The notes under the pieces were generated by a model. The model had not been told where the DNA came from, did no database searches, and saw only the letters and a program-made list of their open reading frames with translations. A program made the translations under genes and the position numbers. From Candidatus Nanosynbacter sp. TM7-075 (GTDB lineage: Bacteria > Patescibacteriota > Saccharimonadia > Saccharimonadales > Saccharimonadaceae), in NCBI RefSeq assembly GCF_022828255.1, contig NZ_JAJQJW010000002.1:62001-126000 (forward strand): a DNA stretch of 64,000 bases, written 5' to 3'. This document shows positions 34,200 to 43,210 of the stretch, one piece after another (positions within the stretch are counted from its first letter, which is position 1; each line of letters opens with the position of its first letter).

Positions 34200-35337
34200 T
34201 GATCGTCACCAAAATTGTTAAGATTAATAGAATCAACATACCGGTTGCCTGAATATTTTCTTCACGTTCTTTTGTTAAATCTTTCTTAAATAAGCGGAAA
34301 ATTGTCATCGTAAACCAACGACCGCCGTCGAGCGCTGGGATTGGTAGAATGTTCATCACAGCCATCATCAGCGAGATTAACGCCGCCACGAAAATGATAT
34401 TTTCAATTCCAGAACTGACAACCGACGGGAACAATACGCCTAGCATGCCAATTGGTCCTACTACACTCCCGCTAACAGATGCCAAATCAGCTCGTGCGGA
34501 TTCTTTTGATTCTGCGGAACCGAATATTTGTCCAATTGATCCGTGCACGGTTTTTACTAATAACACACCAACGCCTTTGATAGTTTCGTATGACAATTGC
34601 CCGGTGGTCGCCACACCCACAATAGGCGCCGACCATGTGCTATACATTTTCTCCGTCTGCCCCGGAATAACGCCCAAATATCCGCTTCCCTTCACGGACT
34701 TTTCATCATTCAGCTGGACGTCAACAGCTGACTCTTTGCCGTCACGCCTGTACTTGACGTTGATTTTTTTGCCAGCATTCTCCTTCGTTACAATTGGCAA
34801 CTTTCCCGCCTCTGTAAGCGGTTGATTATTTATTTGCATCAATTGATCATTAACCTTAAGTCCAGCTTTATCGGCAGGCGAACCTGGCGTAACTTTCGCT
34901 ATCGCCACTGGTGAACGCCTAACCTCTGTGTCAAATGGCAATTGAACTTGGTTCGACAGGATTTTCGGCATGCCAATTACCGCAAGAATCGTGAACAAAA
35001 CAATTGCAGTTATCCAGTTCGTCACGACGCCAGCCAGCAAGATTTTCGTCTTCACCCAAAATGTTGATCCGCCATATGTACCCTCGCCTTTTGCGGAATC
35101 GTATTCGCCTTTCAATCTAACAAATCCACCAAGCGGCAGCCAATTCAGACTAAACGTTACGTTTTCGCCCAAGAAGCTTCGCTTTACTTTCCATTTTTTT
35201 GCGGCAGGCGGAAATCCGACTCCGAATTCCTCAACCTTGACGCCGTTTCTCTTGGCGACAATAGCATGACCTAATTCATGCAAAACCACCAATAAAATGA
35301 GAACGAATAGCCCTAAAAGTACTCCCCAAATAATCAT
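34177..35337 (-). CDS. rseP: RIP metalloprotease RseP (site-2 protease, M50)
   Basis: The 386-residue protein has the zinc motif H20-E21-L-G-H24 in its first membrane helix, FGVGFPP after it, one PDZ domain (about 145-225, TPGSPADKAGLKVNDQLMQIN) and the late LPIPALDGGRW motif. Such proteases cut membrane anti-sigma factors or signal-peptide remnants. It sits 3-4 bp into the end of uppS, the same order (uppS then rseP) seen in many bacteria, although cdsA and dxr are missing. Confidence 0.93.
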   Translation of the reverse strand: MIIWGVLLGLFVLILLVVLHELGHAIVAKRNGVKVEEFGVGFPPAAKKWKVKRSFLGENVTFSLNWLPLGGFVRLKGEYDSAKGEGTYGGSTFWVKTKILLAGVVTNWITAIVLFTILAVIGMPKILSNQVQLPFDTEVRRSPVAIAKVTPGSPADKAGLKVNDQLMQINNQPLTEAGKLPIVTKENAGKKINVKYRRDGKESAVDVQLNDEKSVKGSGYLGVIPGQTEKMYSTWSAPIVGVATTGQLSYETIKGVGVLLVKTVHGSIGQIFGSAESKESARADLASVSGSVVGPIGMLGVLFPSVVSSGIENIIFVAALISLMMAVMNILPIPALDGGRWFTMTIFRLFKKDLTKEREENIQATGMLILLILTILVTISDVGKFF

Positions 35338-36029
35338 TTCCCAAACCGCCTATTCCGATTAGCATATTCCTCTAAAATCACCGACACGTCTTCTACCGTC
35401 ATGTCTGGCCAATTTTTCTCAATAAACATCAACTCACTGTACGCTGATCGCCACAACATAAAGTTGCTGAGCCGTTGCTCGCTAGAAGTTCTAACAATCA
35501 AATCACACGGTGGCACCTCTGGCGCGTATATATTTTGAGCAATCAACTCGGGTGTAATTTCCTCAGCAGAAACTCCAGATTGAACAATTTTTTTAACCGC
35601 ATCAGCAATCTCCAAATGTCCGCCATAGTTCAAGCATAAAACCAGTTCTCCGTTTTTCAAATCGGCAGTTTTCTCCTCAGCCTCGTCAATCGCTTTGATC
35701 AATTGATCCGACAAACCTTCCCTGGATCCGATAACCCTCAAGCGAACCTCGTTTTCAATAAATATCGGCAGGTCAGCCTTCAGTATGTTCAATAGCAATT
35801 TCATCAAATGTCGGACTTCTTCCTCTGACCGTTTCCAGTTTTCCGTACTAAAAACGTAAGCGCTCGCATATTTCACGCCTCGATGAAGAACTTCCAGCGC
35901 CACGTCTTTTAGCGCGTTATAGCCCGCCAGATGTCCTTCGTATGTCGGCAAGCCATGCTGTTTTGCCCATCGCCGATTTCCATCAACAATAAACCCGATG
36001 TGTCGCGGCAAACTCACATTTTCACTCAT
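35334..36029 (-). CDS. uppS: Isoprenyl transferase (undecaprenyl diphosphate synthase)
   Basis: The 231-residue cis-prenyltransferase makes the C55 carrier lipid. The catalytic Asp16 lies in HIGFIVDGNRRWAK, and FSTENWKRS and RTSSEQRLSNFMLW are family signatures (the usual GGEQRxSNF is SSEQRLSNF here). I start at the ATG at 36029, six bases after GGAGGG; an ATG 21 bases further up lacks a ribosome site. It overlaps the preceding nucleotidyltransferase-like gene by 8 bp. Confidence 0.94.
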   Translation of the reverse strand: MSENVSLPRHIGFIVDGNRRWAKQHGLPTYEGHLAGYNALKDVALEVLHRGVKYASAYVFSTENWKRSEEEVRHLMKLLLNILKADLPIFIENEVRLRVIGSREGLSDQLIKAIDEAEEKTADLKNGELVLCLNYGGHLEIADAVKKIVQSGVSAEEITPELIAQNIYAPEVPPCDLIVRTSSEQRLSNFMLWRSAYSELMFIEKNWPDMTVEDVSVILEEYANRNRRFGK

Positions 36030-36441
36030 TATCTGCCCTCCATTCATCAATTAATTTTACATCTTGAACATCTTTTTCGCGACTACGCCATTTTTTCCAT
36101 TGATATAAAAACTCTAAATTGACGAACCTCACGCCATCATATTCCACCGCGTAATCAAGCAAATCGTCATAACTAACAGCTTGCCCATCAAAAACCCAGC
36201 CGTCCCAAACTTCAGCCGAACCATCATCTTTTACAAAATAAAAACGCTGATTATCGTCAAACTTTTTAGACCAATCGCCACTTTCCTCAGAGAGATTTTT
36301 CATCAAATCAGAACTCGCCGCAAGATCAATATCACTAGCTGGACGAATTCCCAATTGATCCAAAATCCCACTACCAATAACAATAATTTGATCCAACGGC
36401 AAATCCAATGCCTTCACTTTATTGGCAAAAGTTTCGCTCAT
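36022..36441 (-). CDS. Nucleotidyltransferase-fold protein, possibly of the MNT type
   Basis: The 139-residue protein has the pol-beta fold signature GSG (23-25), a spacer, then D37-I-D39, followed by a helical C-terminus rich in Trp and charged residues. A third acidic residue is not obvious. No HEPN partner is adjacent, so a toxin-antitoxin role is not supported. It shares one base with the frr stop and 8 bp with uppS, so it is embedded in a translation/wall operon. Its substrate is unknown. Confidence 0.65.
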   Translation of the reverse strand: MSETFANKVKALDLPLDQIIVIGSGILDQLGIRPASDIDLAASSDLMKNLSEESGDWSKKFDDNQRFYFVKDDGSAEVWDGWVFDGQAVSYDDLLDYAVEYDGVRFVNLEFLYQWKKWRSREKDVQDVKLIDEWRADNE

Positions 36442-36995
36442 TAAACTGTTAAGACGCCCTTTTCTTTCGCCTTAAATGCCTCGTCAATTTGCGTCTGCAT
36501 CTTACCCATTAAGCCGTCAATTTCTTTCTCTACGCGCTTCAAATCGTCTTCGCTCAGCTCTTTATTATCCTTCATTCGCTTAGCGTCCTTTAATGCATCC
36601 TGACGAATATTACGCATCGCAATTCGAGCCTCCTCAACCTTTTCGCTAACCTGTTTTACCAATTGGTGGCGGCGCTCTTCCGTCAAAGCTGGAACTGGAA
36701 CGCGAACCACTCGCCCATCGTCAGACGGATTAAAACCTAGGCTTTGGTTATCGCGAATTGCAGAAGAAATTGCCGTAATGTTACTCGGGTCAAATGGCGT
36801 AACTAGCAGCATTTGTGCCTCTGGAGCGGTTACGTTTGCGACTTGATTAAGTGGCATTTTCGTACCGTAAGCCTCAACCATAACGCCGTCGAGCATTCCA
36901 GCGTGTGCCCTGCCCGTTCGCACCTTCTTCAACTCATCTTGAAAAAAGCTAAACGCTGCATTCATTTTTTCTTCATAAGGGTTTGTGTCGAACAT
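36441..36995 (-). CDS. frr: Ribosome recycling factor
   Basis: The 184-residue factor splits post-termination ribosomes with EF-G. It shows the family pattern: KKVRTGRAHAGMLDGVMVEAYG, then PLNQVANVTAPEAQMLLVTPFD and LGFNPSDDGRVVRVPVPALTEERR, with the three-helix tail. GGAGG precedes the ATG and TGA-TATAAT lies about 25 nt upstream. The gene heads frr, NTase, uppS, rseP, CPBP and proS, which overlap or nearly touch. Confidence 0.96.
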   Translation of the reverse strand: MFDTNPYEEKMNAAFSFFQDELKKVRTGRAHAGMLDGVMVEAYGTKMPLNQVANVTAPEAQMLLVTPFDPSNITAISSAIRDNQSLGFNPSDDGRVVRVPVPALTEERRHQLVKQVSEKVEEARIAMRNIRQDALKDAKRMKDNKELSEDDLKRVEKEIDGLMGKMQTQIDEAFKAKEKGVLTV

Positions 36996-37073
36996 ATTTC
37001 CTCCAATTTATCTATCCGTTATTATATCAAACTTCAAGCGTCTTGTCTGCTAATTTTGCCTTACGCCCCGTGC

Positions 37074-37079
37074 TATAAT
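37074..37079 (+). promoter_or_regulatory. Extended -10 of recF (leaderless)
   Basis: TGC-TATAAT, with AACAGA between the hexamer and the GTG start at 37086. Confidence 0.65.
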
Positions 37080-37085
37080 AACAGA

Positions 37086-38138
37086 GTGATTTCTAAGATT
37101 AAGCTATACAATTTCCGGTCTTATCATCTGCACGAAGCGACTTTTAGCAATTCTGGGACGGTAATCGTTGGACCAAATGGCACCGGCAAGACGAATCTGC
37201 TTGAAGCGGTTTATGTGGCGCTGCGCGGCAGTAGTTTTCGTGGCAGCCTTAGCGATTGTATGGCACTGAACGCTCCGCAAACAATTGTTCATCTGGAAGG
37301 TGATTTCGGCGAGCGACGCATTAAGCTAGACTCAATTTCCGGAAAAATCAACAAAGAATTCATCATAAATGACAATAAATCAAAGGTCTTAACCAGAAAA
37401 AACCGCTTGCCTGTCGTTTTATTTGAGCCAAGCGAGCTAAGATTAATTTCCTCCTCACCGTCCCGACGACGCGACTTTTTGGACGGCTTAATCGCCCGAC
37501 TTGACCCCAAATACGACACGGATTTAAGAGCTTTCAATCGCACTCTTTTACAGCGCAACGAACTCTTAAAATCCCACCAAGAAGACTCATCAATTTGGCG
37601 CGACAACCTGTTTGCTTGGGACATAAAATTTGTCCAATACGCGACCAACATTGCCCAAAAACGAGCCAAATTTCTCCAGATAAACGAGCCTCGCATAAAA
37701 AATTTATACGAATCTTTGGCGGGAAAAGACACGCAATTATCAATCGAATATGGCGCTATTGTACCTCTGGAAAATTACGACCAAGCCCTACTAAATCGCT
37801 TAGGAAAATCCCGCGAATATGAAATAGCTACAGGCTTCACTTCTGCCGGACCACACCGTGAAGATTTCACAATTTTCCTCCATGATCAGCCCGCTATTAA
37901 AGTTGCTTCACGTGGCGAAATGCGAACCATTATGCTGGCGTTCAAGTTGCTAGAGCTTGAAATGCAGACGGAGACTAGTCAATCTCGACCGCTAATTCTA
38001 CTGGATGACGTTTTTTCTGAATTAGACGCCACTCGCGAAAAACTCCTCCAAGAAACGATCCAAAATCACCAATTCATCGTCACCACGACAGATGCACGCC
38101 ACCAAAAAGACGGCTGCTCAATAATTTCCACACAATAA
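37086..38138 (+). CDS. recF: DNA replication and repair protein RecF
   Basis: This 350-residue SMC-like ATPase has Walker A GPNGTGKT (29-36), LLLDDV-like Walker B (LILLDDVFSELDATR) and signature TSAGPHREDF. The N-terminus MISKIKLYNFRSY is typical. A GTG at 37086 is the start: it lies 6 nt after TGC-TATAAT and gives the expected N-terminus, while the longer open frame upstream runs through the promoter. It is separated from dnaA/dnaN/gyr, and converges on tsf with a shared terminator. Confidence 0.94.
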   Translation: MISKIKLYNFRSYHLHEATFSNSGTVIVGPNGTGKTNLLEAVYVALRGSSFRGSLSDCMALNAPQTIVHLEGDFGERRIKLDSISGKINKEFIINDNKSKVLTRKNRLPVVLFEPSELRLISSSPSRRRDFLDGLIARLDPKYDTDLRAFNRTLLQRNELLKSHQEDSSIWRDNLFAWDIKFVQYATNIAQKRAKFLQINEPRIKNLYESLAGKDTQLSIEYGAIVPLENYDQALLNRLGKSREYEIATGFTSAGPHREDFTIFLHDQPAIKVASRGEMRTIMLAFKLLELEMQTETSQSRPLILLDDVFSELDATREKLLQETIQNHQFIVTTTDARHQKDGCSIISTQ

Positions 38139-38140
38139 AG

Positions 38141-38166
38141 AATCGGCCGCATTATTACAGCCGATT
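38141..38166. terminator. Bidirectional terminator between recF and tsf
   Basis: AATCGGC / GCCGATT stem with a 12-nt loop and T-rich flanks on both strands. Confidence 0.7.
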
Positions 38167-38197
38167 TCTTTCCTGGGACAATTTTCTAAACTAGGAA

Positions 38198-38794
38198 TTA
38201 TTCGCTTACACCCAGCTCGATTCGCTTAAACTGACGAACCACAATGTTCTCACCTAATTTCGCAATCGCTTCTTTGACGTGTTGCTCAACAGTCTTAGAA
38301 TCGTCTAAGATGTAAGACTGACTCATAAGAACTTGCTCAGCAAAATGCTTCTTCAATTGACCTTCAACGATCTTTTCGCGCATTTCTTCAGGTTTGCTTG
38401 CCAAAGATTCGCTCGCCATAAGTTCAGCTTTAACGCGCTCCACTTCCTCCGCTGGAATGTCAGCTTCAGAAACATACTTTGGGCTCATCGCTGCAATTTG
38501 CATAGCAACTTCGTGCGCCAATGTCTTAAAGTCGTCAAGTCGAGCCACAAAGTCGGTTTCACAGTTTACCTCAACGATAACGCCGATTCGACCAGAGTGA
38601 ACGTAGCTTTCGATCAAACCTTCACGAGCTTCACGATCACCTTTCTTTTCAGCTTTCGTCAAGCCTTTTTTGCGCATAGCTTCCAAAGCTTTATCGAAAT
38701 CGCCCTCAGCTTCAACCAAAGCTTTTTTAGCGTCAGTCAAGCCTACGCCAGTCAATTCGCGCAATTTTTTGATATCGTCAACAGAAACGCCCAT
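38198..38794 (-). CDS. tsf: Elongation factor Ts
   Basis: The 198-residue nucleotide-exchange factor for EF-Tu has the diagnostic LRELTGVGLTDAKKAL and EAMRKKGL, then VNCETDFVAR and the MSPKYVSE core region. It is a short form with a single core repeat, compared with about 280 residues in E. coli. It starts one base after the rpsB stop region, preceded by GAGGAG, and is translated with rpsB. Confidence 0.96.
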   Translation of the reverse strand: MGVSVDDIKKLRELTGVGLTDAKKALVEAEGDFDKALEAMRKKGLTKAEKKGDREAREGLIESYVHSGRIGVIVEVNCETDFVARLDDFKTLAHEVAMQIAAMSPKYVSEADIPAEEVERVKAELMASESLASKPEEMREKIVEGQLKKHFAEQVLMSQSYILDDSKTVEQHVKEAIAKLGENIVVRQFKRIELGVSE

Positions 38795-38795
38795 C

Positions 38796-39524
38796 CTATT
38801 TCTCCTCTTTTTTAGCTGGTTTCTCTTCAACCTTTACGCTACCTGCACCTTCAGCAACAGCCGCAGTGAAGTAGTCTAATAGCAATTGAATACCCTTAAC
38901 AGCGTCGTCATTACCTGGAATTACGTAATCAATTCCTGTTGGGTTAACGTTGGTATCAACAATTGCAAATACTGGCACGCCCAAAGTTTGAGCCTCGCGA
39001 ACTGCATTTGCGTCAGTCAATGCGTCAACTACAACAACGGCGCCTGGCTTGCCCATCAAATCCTTGATGCCGCCATATTTCATATTCAAGCTGTCGATTT
39101 CCTCCTGGAAACGCTGCACTTCAAGCTTGTTATAACGCTTTTCCAAGTCACCTGAAGCCATTCGCTTTTCAAGATTCTTCAGCTTCTTAATTTGCTGAGC
39201 AATAGTTGAACCGTTAGTCAACATACCACCAATCCAGCGCTCAACTACATATGGCTGGTTGATCTTTTCAGCTGCTTCACGAACAACGTCTTTGGCTTGT
39301 TTTTTGGTGCCAACGAACAAAACCTTGCGGCCTGATGCGGCGATTTTTGTCAATTCTGGCAAAGCCTTATCCAAAGCTTCAACAGTTTTAGTCAAGTCAA
39401 TAATGTGACTATCCTGACGCTTACTGTGAATATATGGCGCCATCTTTGGGTGCCAGCGGCTGGTTTTGTGTCCAAAATGAACACCTGACTCCAGCAAAGC
39501 CTTAATGTCTACCTTTACAGACAT
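38796..39524 (-). CDS. rpsB: 30S ribosomal protein uS2
   Basis: The 242-residue protein shows VHFGHKTSRWHPKMAPYI, FVGTKKQAKDVVREAA and WIGGMLTN, classic uS2. I start at ATG 39524 (MSVKVDIKALLESG), after AAGGAGAAAAGG. A C-terminal Lys/Glu tail ends it. The leader is about 75 nt long and may hold a regulatory structure. Confidence 0.96.
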   Translation of the reverse strand: MSVKVDIKALLESGVHFGHKTSRWHPKMAPYIHSKRQDSHIIDLTKTVEALDKALPELTKIAASGRKVLFVGTKKQAKDVVREAAEKINQPYVVERWIGGMLTNGSTIAQQIKKLKNLEKRMASGDLEKRYNKLEVQRFQEEIDSLNMKYGGIKDLMGKPGAVVVVDALTDANAVREAQTLGVPVFAIVDTNVNPTGIDYVIPGNDDAVKGIQLLLDYFTAAVAEGAGSVKVEEKPAKKEEK

Positions 39525-39601
39525 CCTTTTCTCCTTTTGCCTCATCCGCCCACGATTTGGAGTGTGAAACGGATTGTGTCATTAAAATTAGTTACCTGGT
39601 A

Positions 39602-39631
39602 ATTATACCAAATAATCAGTAAATCTGCAAA
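39602..39631 (-). promoter_or_regulatory. Promoter of rpsB-tsf
   Basis: On the minus strand TTTGCA (39626-39631), 18 bp, TGG-TATAAT (39602-39607). The leader to the rpsB ATG is about 75 nt and contains ATCCG...CGGAT, a possible stem near the ribosome site. Confidence 0.7.
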
Positions 39632-39633
39632 TA

Positions 39634-40620
39634 TTACCCTTTCTCTAGCAATTGTCTAAATCGCGACAGACCATCAAAATCCTCACCGTTTCGATACGGT
39701 CGCACTATATTTACCAACGCAGGTAAAGTTAACCTATCAATTCTCTCCCCCTTGAGAATCCCCCCATCGATAGCACGATAAGCTATATCATCAACCTCAC
39801 AGCCAAATGCGCTATCAGTCGAAGAATGTATACCTGTTACTCTACTCACACCCCAATCATTATGGTCATTTTTGAGTCTGTAGTAAGCCTCTACAGGATA
39901 TGTCGCCTCCCCCCACAGAGAGTCCGCACCTATACCATTATCAATGTAGTTACTACTAGCTGCCATAACCAAAACACTTGCCTCATGACTCTCAGGATCA
40001 TTATCTACTCCAAATCCTGCAATTCGCTTCTTTACTTGATCACCGCTAATAATCCAATCATCAAGAAATAAAACCTTAGAACTCTTGTCAATCTCACCTC
40101 TACCGCCATACACTTTCAGTCTACCTTCATATTCTTCGAATTCATCGTCTGGAAATTTAGATAAGACCAGACTTAGAATATACTGACTACTTTTCATCTC
40201 GTTTTTAACACGACACTGACTTAGCGAATTTCCTACGTCAATATAGACTGGATTATTATCAACTTCTAAATGGTGCCTAAGTCTTTTTGCTAGCGCTGTT
40301 GCCGCAAAATGCAATTCCGACATGCCCAAAAAAACCAATTCATCTATTAATTCTTTAGCGCAATACTCCATGTAATCAGGTAAATAATGCTTTGTCATCT
40401 CTATAAATTGCACAAAATCATTTATCGCTTCGTATTCAGTCATTTCACATCGACTTTTCATAAATGAAGGGTCACTCGTTTCCGTGCCCAGATAATTATC
40501 CGCTTTCACATAGACCATAAGATTATCTCGACTAGCGTCTTGAGCCTGCGATAATAACTTTGGCGGCGCCACTGGACTTAACTCACTCAAAGCATCAGGA
40601 CTGGTCGGTAACTCAATCAT
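39634..40620 (-). CDS. Orphan phosphoribosyltransferase-fold protein (putative)
   Basis: This 328-residue soluble protein contains KVLFLDDWIISGDQ at about 182-195, which fits the type I phosphoribosyltransferase PRPP loop (hhhhDDhxxSGxQ/T). The preceding helical region (about 60-120) and a beta-rich core (about 125-260) are otherwise unrecognised. Similar PRTase-like modules occur in bacterial conflict and stress operons, but nothing here proves activity. The start at 40620 lies 6 nt after TGA-CATAAT, with TTGCTA 17 bp further up, so the mRNA should be leaderless. It is divergent from rpmE. Confidence 0.6.
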   Translation of the reverse strand: MIELPTSPDALSELSPVAPPKLLSQAQDASRDNLMVYVKADNYLGTETSDPSFMKSRCEMTEYEAINDFVQFIEMTKHYLPDYMEYCAKELIDELVFLGMSELHFAATALAKRLRHHLEVDNNPVYIDVGNSLSQCRVKNEMKSSQYILSLVLSKFPDDEFEEYEGRLKVYGGRGEIDKSSKVLFLDDWIISGDQVKKRIAGFGVDNDPESHEASVLVMAASSNYIDNGIGADSLWGEATYPVEAYYRLKNDHNDWGVSRVTGIHSSTDSAFGCEVDDIAYRAIDGGILKGERIDRLTLPALVNIVRPYRNGEDFDGLSRFRQLLEKG

Positions 40621-40673
40621 ACCTATATTATGTCATAATTTCGCCAAAATAGCAAAGTTAGGGTAACGGACTT

Positions 40674-40702
40674 TTGACATTTTCCGATAAATTATGTACA
40701 AT
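40674..40702 (+). promoter_or_regulatory. Promoter of rpmE
   Basis: TTGACA (40674-40679), 17 bp, TACAAT (40697-40702): near-consensus. The ATG is 9 nt further with no ribosome site, so the transcript has at most a 2-3 nt leader. Confidence 0.8.
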
Positions 40703-40711
40703 TGAACAGTT

Positions 40712-41056
40712 ATGAAAAGCAGTATTCACCCACAGAACTATCGCCCTGTCGTATTTAGCGACGAACAAGCGGGCTTCGCGTTCTTGACTCAGTCAACAGC
40801 GCAAACAACCGAAACTATCAAATGGGAAGACGGCAACGAATATCCATTAGTTAAGGTTCACATTTCATCAGCTTCACACCCATTCTTTACTGGTGAAGAA
40901 AAGATTATCGACACCGAAGGTCGTGTTGATCGCTTTAAGGCTCGTCAAGCAGCCGCTGAAGCTCGTAAAGCAGCTTTGGCAAACAAAGCAAAGAAAGCTA
41001 ACGCTAAAAAAGCAGCTAAAACTGATTCTCCAAAATCAGACAAAAAGACTAAATAA
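40712..41056 (+). CDS. rpmE2: 50S ribosomal protein bL31, type B (zinc-free)
   Basis: The 114-residue protein begins [21 protein letters not shown], the type B pattern, and has [23 protein letters not shown]. It contains no cysteine, so it is the zinc-independent form. A Lys/Ala-rich tail of about 40 residues is added at the C-terminus. Confidence 0.94.
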   Translation: MKSSIHPQNYRPVVFSDEQAGFAFLTQSTAQTTETIKWEDGNEYPLVKVHISSASHPFFTGEEKIIDTEGRVDRFKARQAAAEARKAALANKAKKANAKKAAKTDSPKSDKKTK

Positions 41057-41081
41057 TCTGACGAATTAGTCCGACAACTCA

Positions 41082-41108
41082 AAAACCGCTCAATCACTGG
41101 GCGGTTTT
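41082..41108. terminator. Bidirectional terminator after rpmE
   Basis: AAAACCGCTCA, loop ATCAC, TGGGCGGTTTT: an 11-bp stem (one T-G pair) with A/T flanks for the convergent gene ending at 41117 as well. Confidence 0.85.
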
Positions 41109-41116
41109 ATTTTACG

Positions 41117-41716
41117 TTAGTTCAATCTGACAATACTTATCTCGCGACATAATATTTCACGGTCTCCCCGCATTTTTGCAGCACATAAGCGGTGAGCACC
41201 ATCGCCTTGCAAAGCCAAAAATACTCCGCCGTCAGAATCCACTACAATATCTACGCTGCGTATTGGAGGGCTAGTTTTCGGATTCATTTCTGCGTATTGC
41301 CTAATAATATCGCGACTACTTTTCCCACCTTTCGACTCCGACATTCGCCCTTCTCGCCAATCTTTAATCATCGGTGCAGCCACAAATAATTCAACCGGCA
41401 ACGGAATGTCAGATTCCGGAATCGCTCTCATGTCAGGCCACTCACCCTCATATATAGATATTTTTGTTTCACTGGCAATATTACCTTTAATTGATTCATT
41501 CAAATCGCGTAATGAAACCGGCTTCTCTATTGGATTGGTATCAATCTCAAACAAACTCTTCACGATCAAATCAATCCTCGGATCGTTTGCTGGTATATCC
41601 TCTGGAAGATCTTCAATACACTGCACCAGTTCAGGCGACTTTCCAACATCACAAAGCGCCAACTTATCAGTATTTTCGTAAACCAAATCACGCGAATCAA
41701 CCTTGCATTCTCTCAT
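41117..41716 (-). CDS. Orphan ParB/sulfiredoxin-fold-like protein (putative)
   Basis: This 199-residue soluble protein has a C-terminal region with a ParB/Srx-like motif: VDIVVDSDGGVFLALQ, then GDGAHRLCAAKMRGD (G-x-x-H-R-h-x-A at about 172-186). That motif binds nucleotide in ParB-like CTPases and sulfiredoxins. The N-terminal 110 residues are unrecognised. I use the ATG at 41716 (MRECKVD); a TTG 18 bases upstream overlaps the promoter. A TTG-TATTAT hexamer 9 nt before the ATG suggests near-leaderless expression. It is not adjacent to parAB and probably has another role. Confidence 0.55.
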   Translation of the reverse strand: MRECKVDSRDLVYENTDKLALCDVGKSPELVQCIEDLPEDIPANDPRIDLIVKSLFEIDTNPIEKPVSLRDLNESIKGNIASETKISIYEGEWPDMRAIPESDIPLPVELFVAAPMIKDWREGRMSESKGGKSSRDIIRQYAEMNPKTSPPIRSVDIVVDSDGGVFLALQGDGAHRLCAAKMRGDREILCREISIVRLN

Positions 41717-41761
41717 TATCACTATATAATACAATACTGAGAAACATTTGTCAATGTATGA

Positions 41762-41767
41762 TATAAT
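41762..41767 (+). promoter_or_regulatory. Extended -10 of prfA
   Basis: TGA-TATAAT, 9 nt to the ATG at 41777; no Shine-Dalgarno. Confidence 0.6.
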
Positions 41768-41776
41768 TTTATAGAT

Positions 41777-42847
41777 ATGGCAAAGATTTCTTTAGATATG
41801 GATTCTCTGAAAAATGAACGAGCTGATTTAAGCAATTTTTTAGCGCAACCTGACGCTTACAGCTCGCCAAATTTTACAGTAAAAAACAAACGATTTTCAG
41901 AATTAGAAACGCTTATTTCCAAAGGTGAAGAGCGAGAAAACCTGGAAAAAAACTTAGTAGAGGCCAAAAAGTTAGCTAGCGAAGGCGGTGAATTGGCTGC
42001 CCTGGCAAAACTTGAGATCACTGAAACTGAAGCTCGATTGACCGAATTAGAAGAAGAATTATTCATCCTGCTTACCCCGAAAGACCCCAACGATGAGAAA
42101 AATATCATCATGGAAATCCGCGCTGGTGCGGGTGGTGATGAAGCGTCGTTGTTTGCGGCGGAACTATACCGCACGTATTTACGTTGGTGCGAATCTAACG
42201 GCTATAAAGTAGAACTAATTAGCGAATCAGCCAACGATTCTGGCGGCTATAAAGAAGTTATTTTCATGATCAAGGGCGATGCGCCATACTCTAAATTGAA
42301 GTTCGAAGGTGGCGTACACCGAGTTCAGCGAGTTCCAGTAACCGAAAGCCAAGGTCGCGTCCACACTTCAACCGTAACGGTGGCGGTTTTGCCAGAAGCA
42401 GAAGAAGCTGACATTGAGATAAATCCGAACGATTTGCGAGTTGATATTTATCGCTCCAGTGGACACGGTGGTCAAAGTGTGAACACAACAGACTCAGCGG
42501 TGCGAATCACCCACTTGCCGACTGGAATGATAGTTACAAACCAGGATGAAAAGTCGCAAATTAAAAACCGAGAAAAAGCCATGAGCGTGCTTCGTTCGCG
42601 ATTGTTGCAGATGAAAATTGACGAGGAAAACGCCAAATTAAGTGCCGAGCGACGCTCATTGGTCGGAACTGGCGACCGCTCGGAAAAAATCCGAACCTAC
42701 AACTTCCCGCAAGACCGAATCACCGACCACCGCATTCACTACAGTCGCAGCAATATCCCCGCTGCAATGAACGGGGATATCGACGATTTGATTGAAAATC
42801 TACAGAGATATGAGCGTGAGCTGAAAGCTCAGAATGCTAATCATTAA
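41777..42847 (+). CDS. prfA: Peptide chain release factor 1
   Basis: The 356-residue RF1 reads UAA and UAG. It has the PVT tripeptide at about 187-189 for codon recognition and GGQ at 231-233. Flanking sequence ([26 protein letters not shown] and [13 protein letters not shown]) is standard. The usual partner prmC, which methylates the GGQ glutamine, lies 450 bp downstream on the same strand, separated by one inserted minus-strand gene. Confidence 0.96.
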   Translation: MAKISLDMDSLKNERADLSNFLAQPDAYSSPNFTVKNKRFSELETLISKGEERENLEKNLVEAKKLASEGGELAALAKLEITETEARLTELEEELFILLTPKDPNDEKNIIMEIRAGAGGDEASLFAAELYRTYLRWCESNGYKVELISESANDSGGYKEVIFMIKGDAPYSKLKFEGGVHRVQRVPVTESQGRVHTSTVTVAVLPEAEEADIEINPNDLRVDIYRSSGHGGQSVNTTDSAVRITHLPTGMIVTNQDEKSQIKNREKAMSVLRSRLLQMKIDEENAKLSAERRSLVGTGDRSEKIRTYNFPQDRITDHRIHYSRSNIPAAMNGDIDDLIENLQRYERELKAQNANH

Positions 42848-43166
42848 AGAGGTCTGGATTCCTAAATTCTAAATCAAGCGCAGCCTCACTCCACTTATCA
42901 CGGTCGTCAAGACTTAGAGATTCGTCGCTAGCACGTCGTTTATATTTTCCGTACAAACTCTTAATCGCCGCTTCATCAGCCGCCTTCTGCTCCTCGGGAG
43001 TCATCTCTCGACGCTCTTCCTCTCGTTGGCTCAACAACACATCAGTATCACTCTCTACTGTTGCAGCTGGAGTCTCTTTAGTCTTATTCCATCCATAATC
43101 AGCTCCCACTTCAAGACCTATTCCCATAACCACGTTAGCGATAGGAAGCTCATACTTTTTTGTCAT
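42837..43166 (-). CDS. Hypothetical protein inserted between prfA and prmC
   Basis: This is a 109-residue charged protein with a short hydrophobic N-terminus ([19 protein letters not shown]) too weak to call a membrane helix, followed by a Glu/Arg/Ala helical region (about 45-105). I do not recognise it. It overlaps the prfA end by 11 bp. Two possible promoters exist: TATATT 7 nt before the ATG, and a stronger TTGACA, 17 bp, TACTAT further up, covered by the ATAGTACTAT palindrome also found at the PadR operon. Confidence 0.55.
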   Translation of the reverse strand: MTKKYELPIANVVMGIGLEVGADYGWNKTKETPAATVESDTDVLLSQREEERREMTPEEQKAADEAAIKSLYGKYKRRASDESLSLDDRDKWSEAALDLEFRNPDLFND

Positions 43167-43210
43167 ATTATCTAATATAATCCTTTTCTTCCGCTTAATA
43201 ATATATCTAT

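Noticed and set aside
36022..36441. MNT/HEPN toxin-antitoxin pair
   Set aside because: The nucleotidyltransferase-fold motif is there but no HEPN partner is adjacent and the gene is embedded between frr and uppS.
36813..37085. An upstream extension of recF by 91 codons
   Set aside because: It overlaps frr and the intergenic promoter; the GTG at 37086 gives the standard RecF N-terminus.
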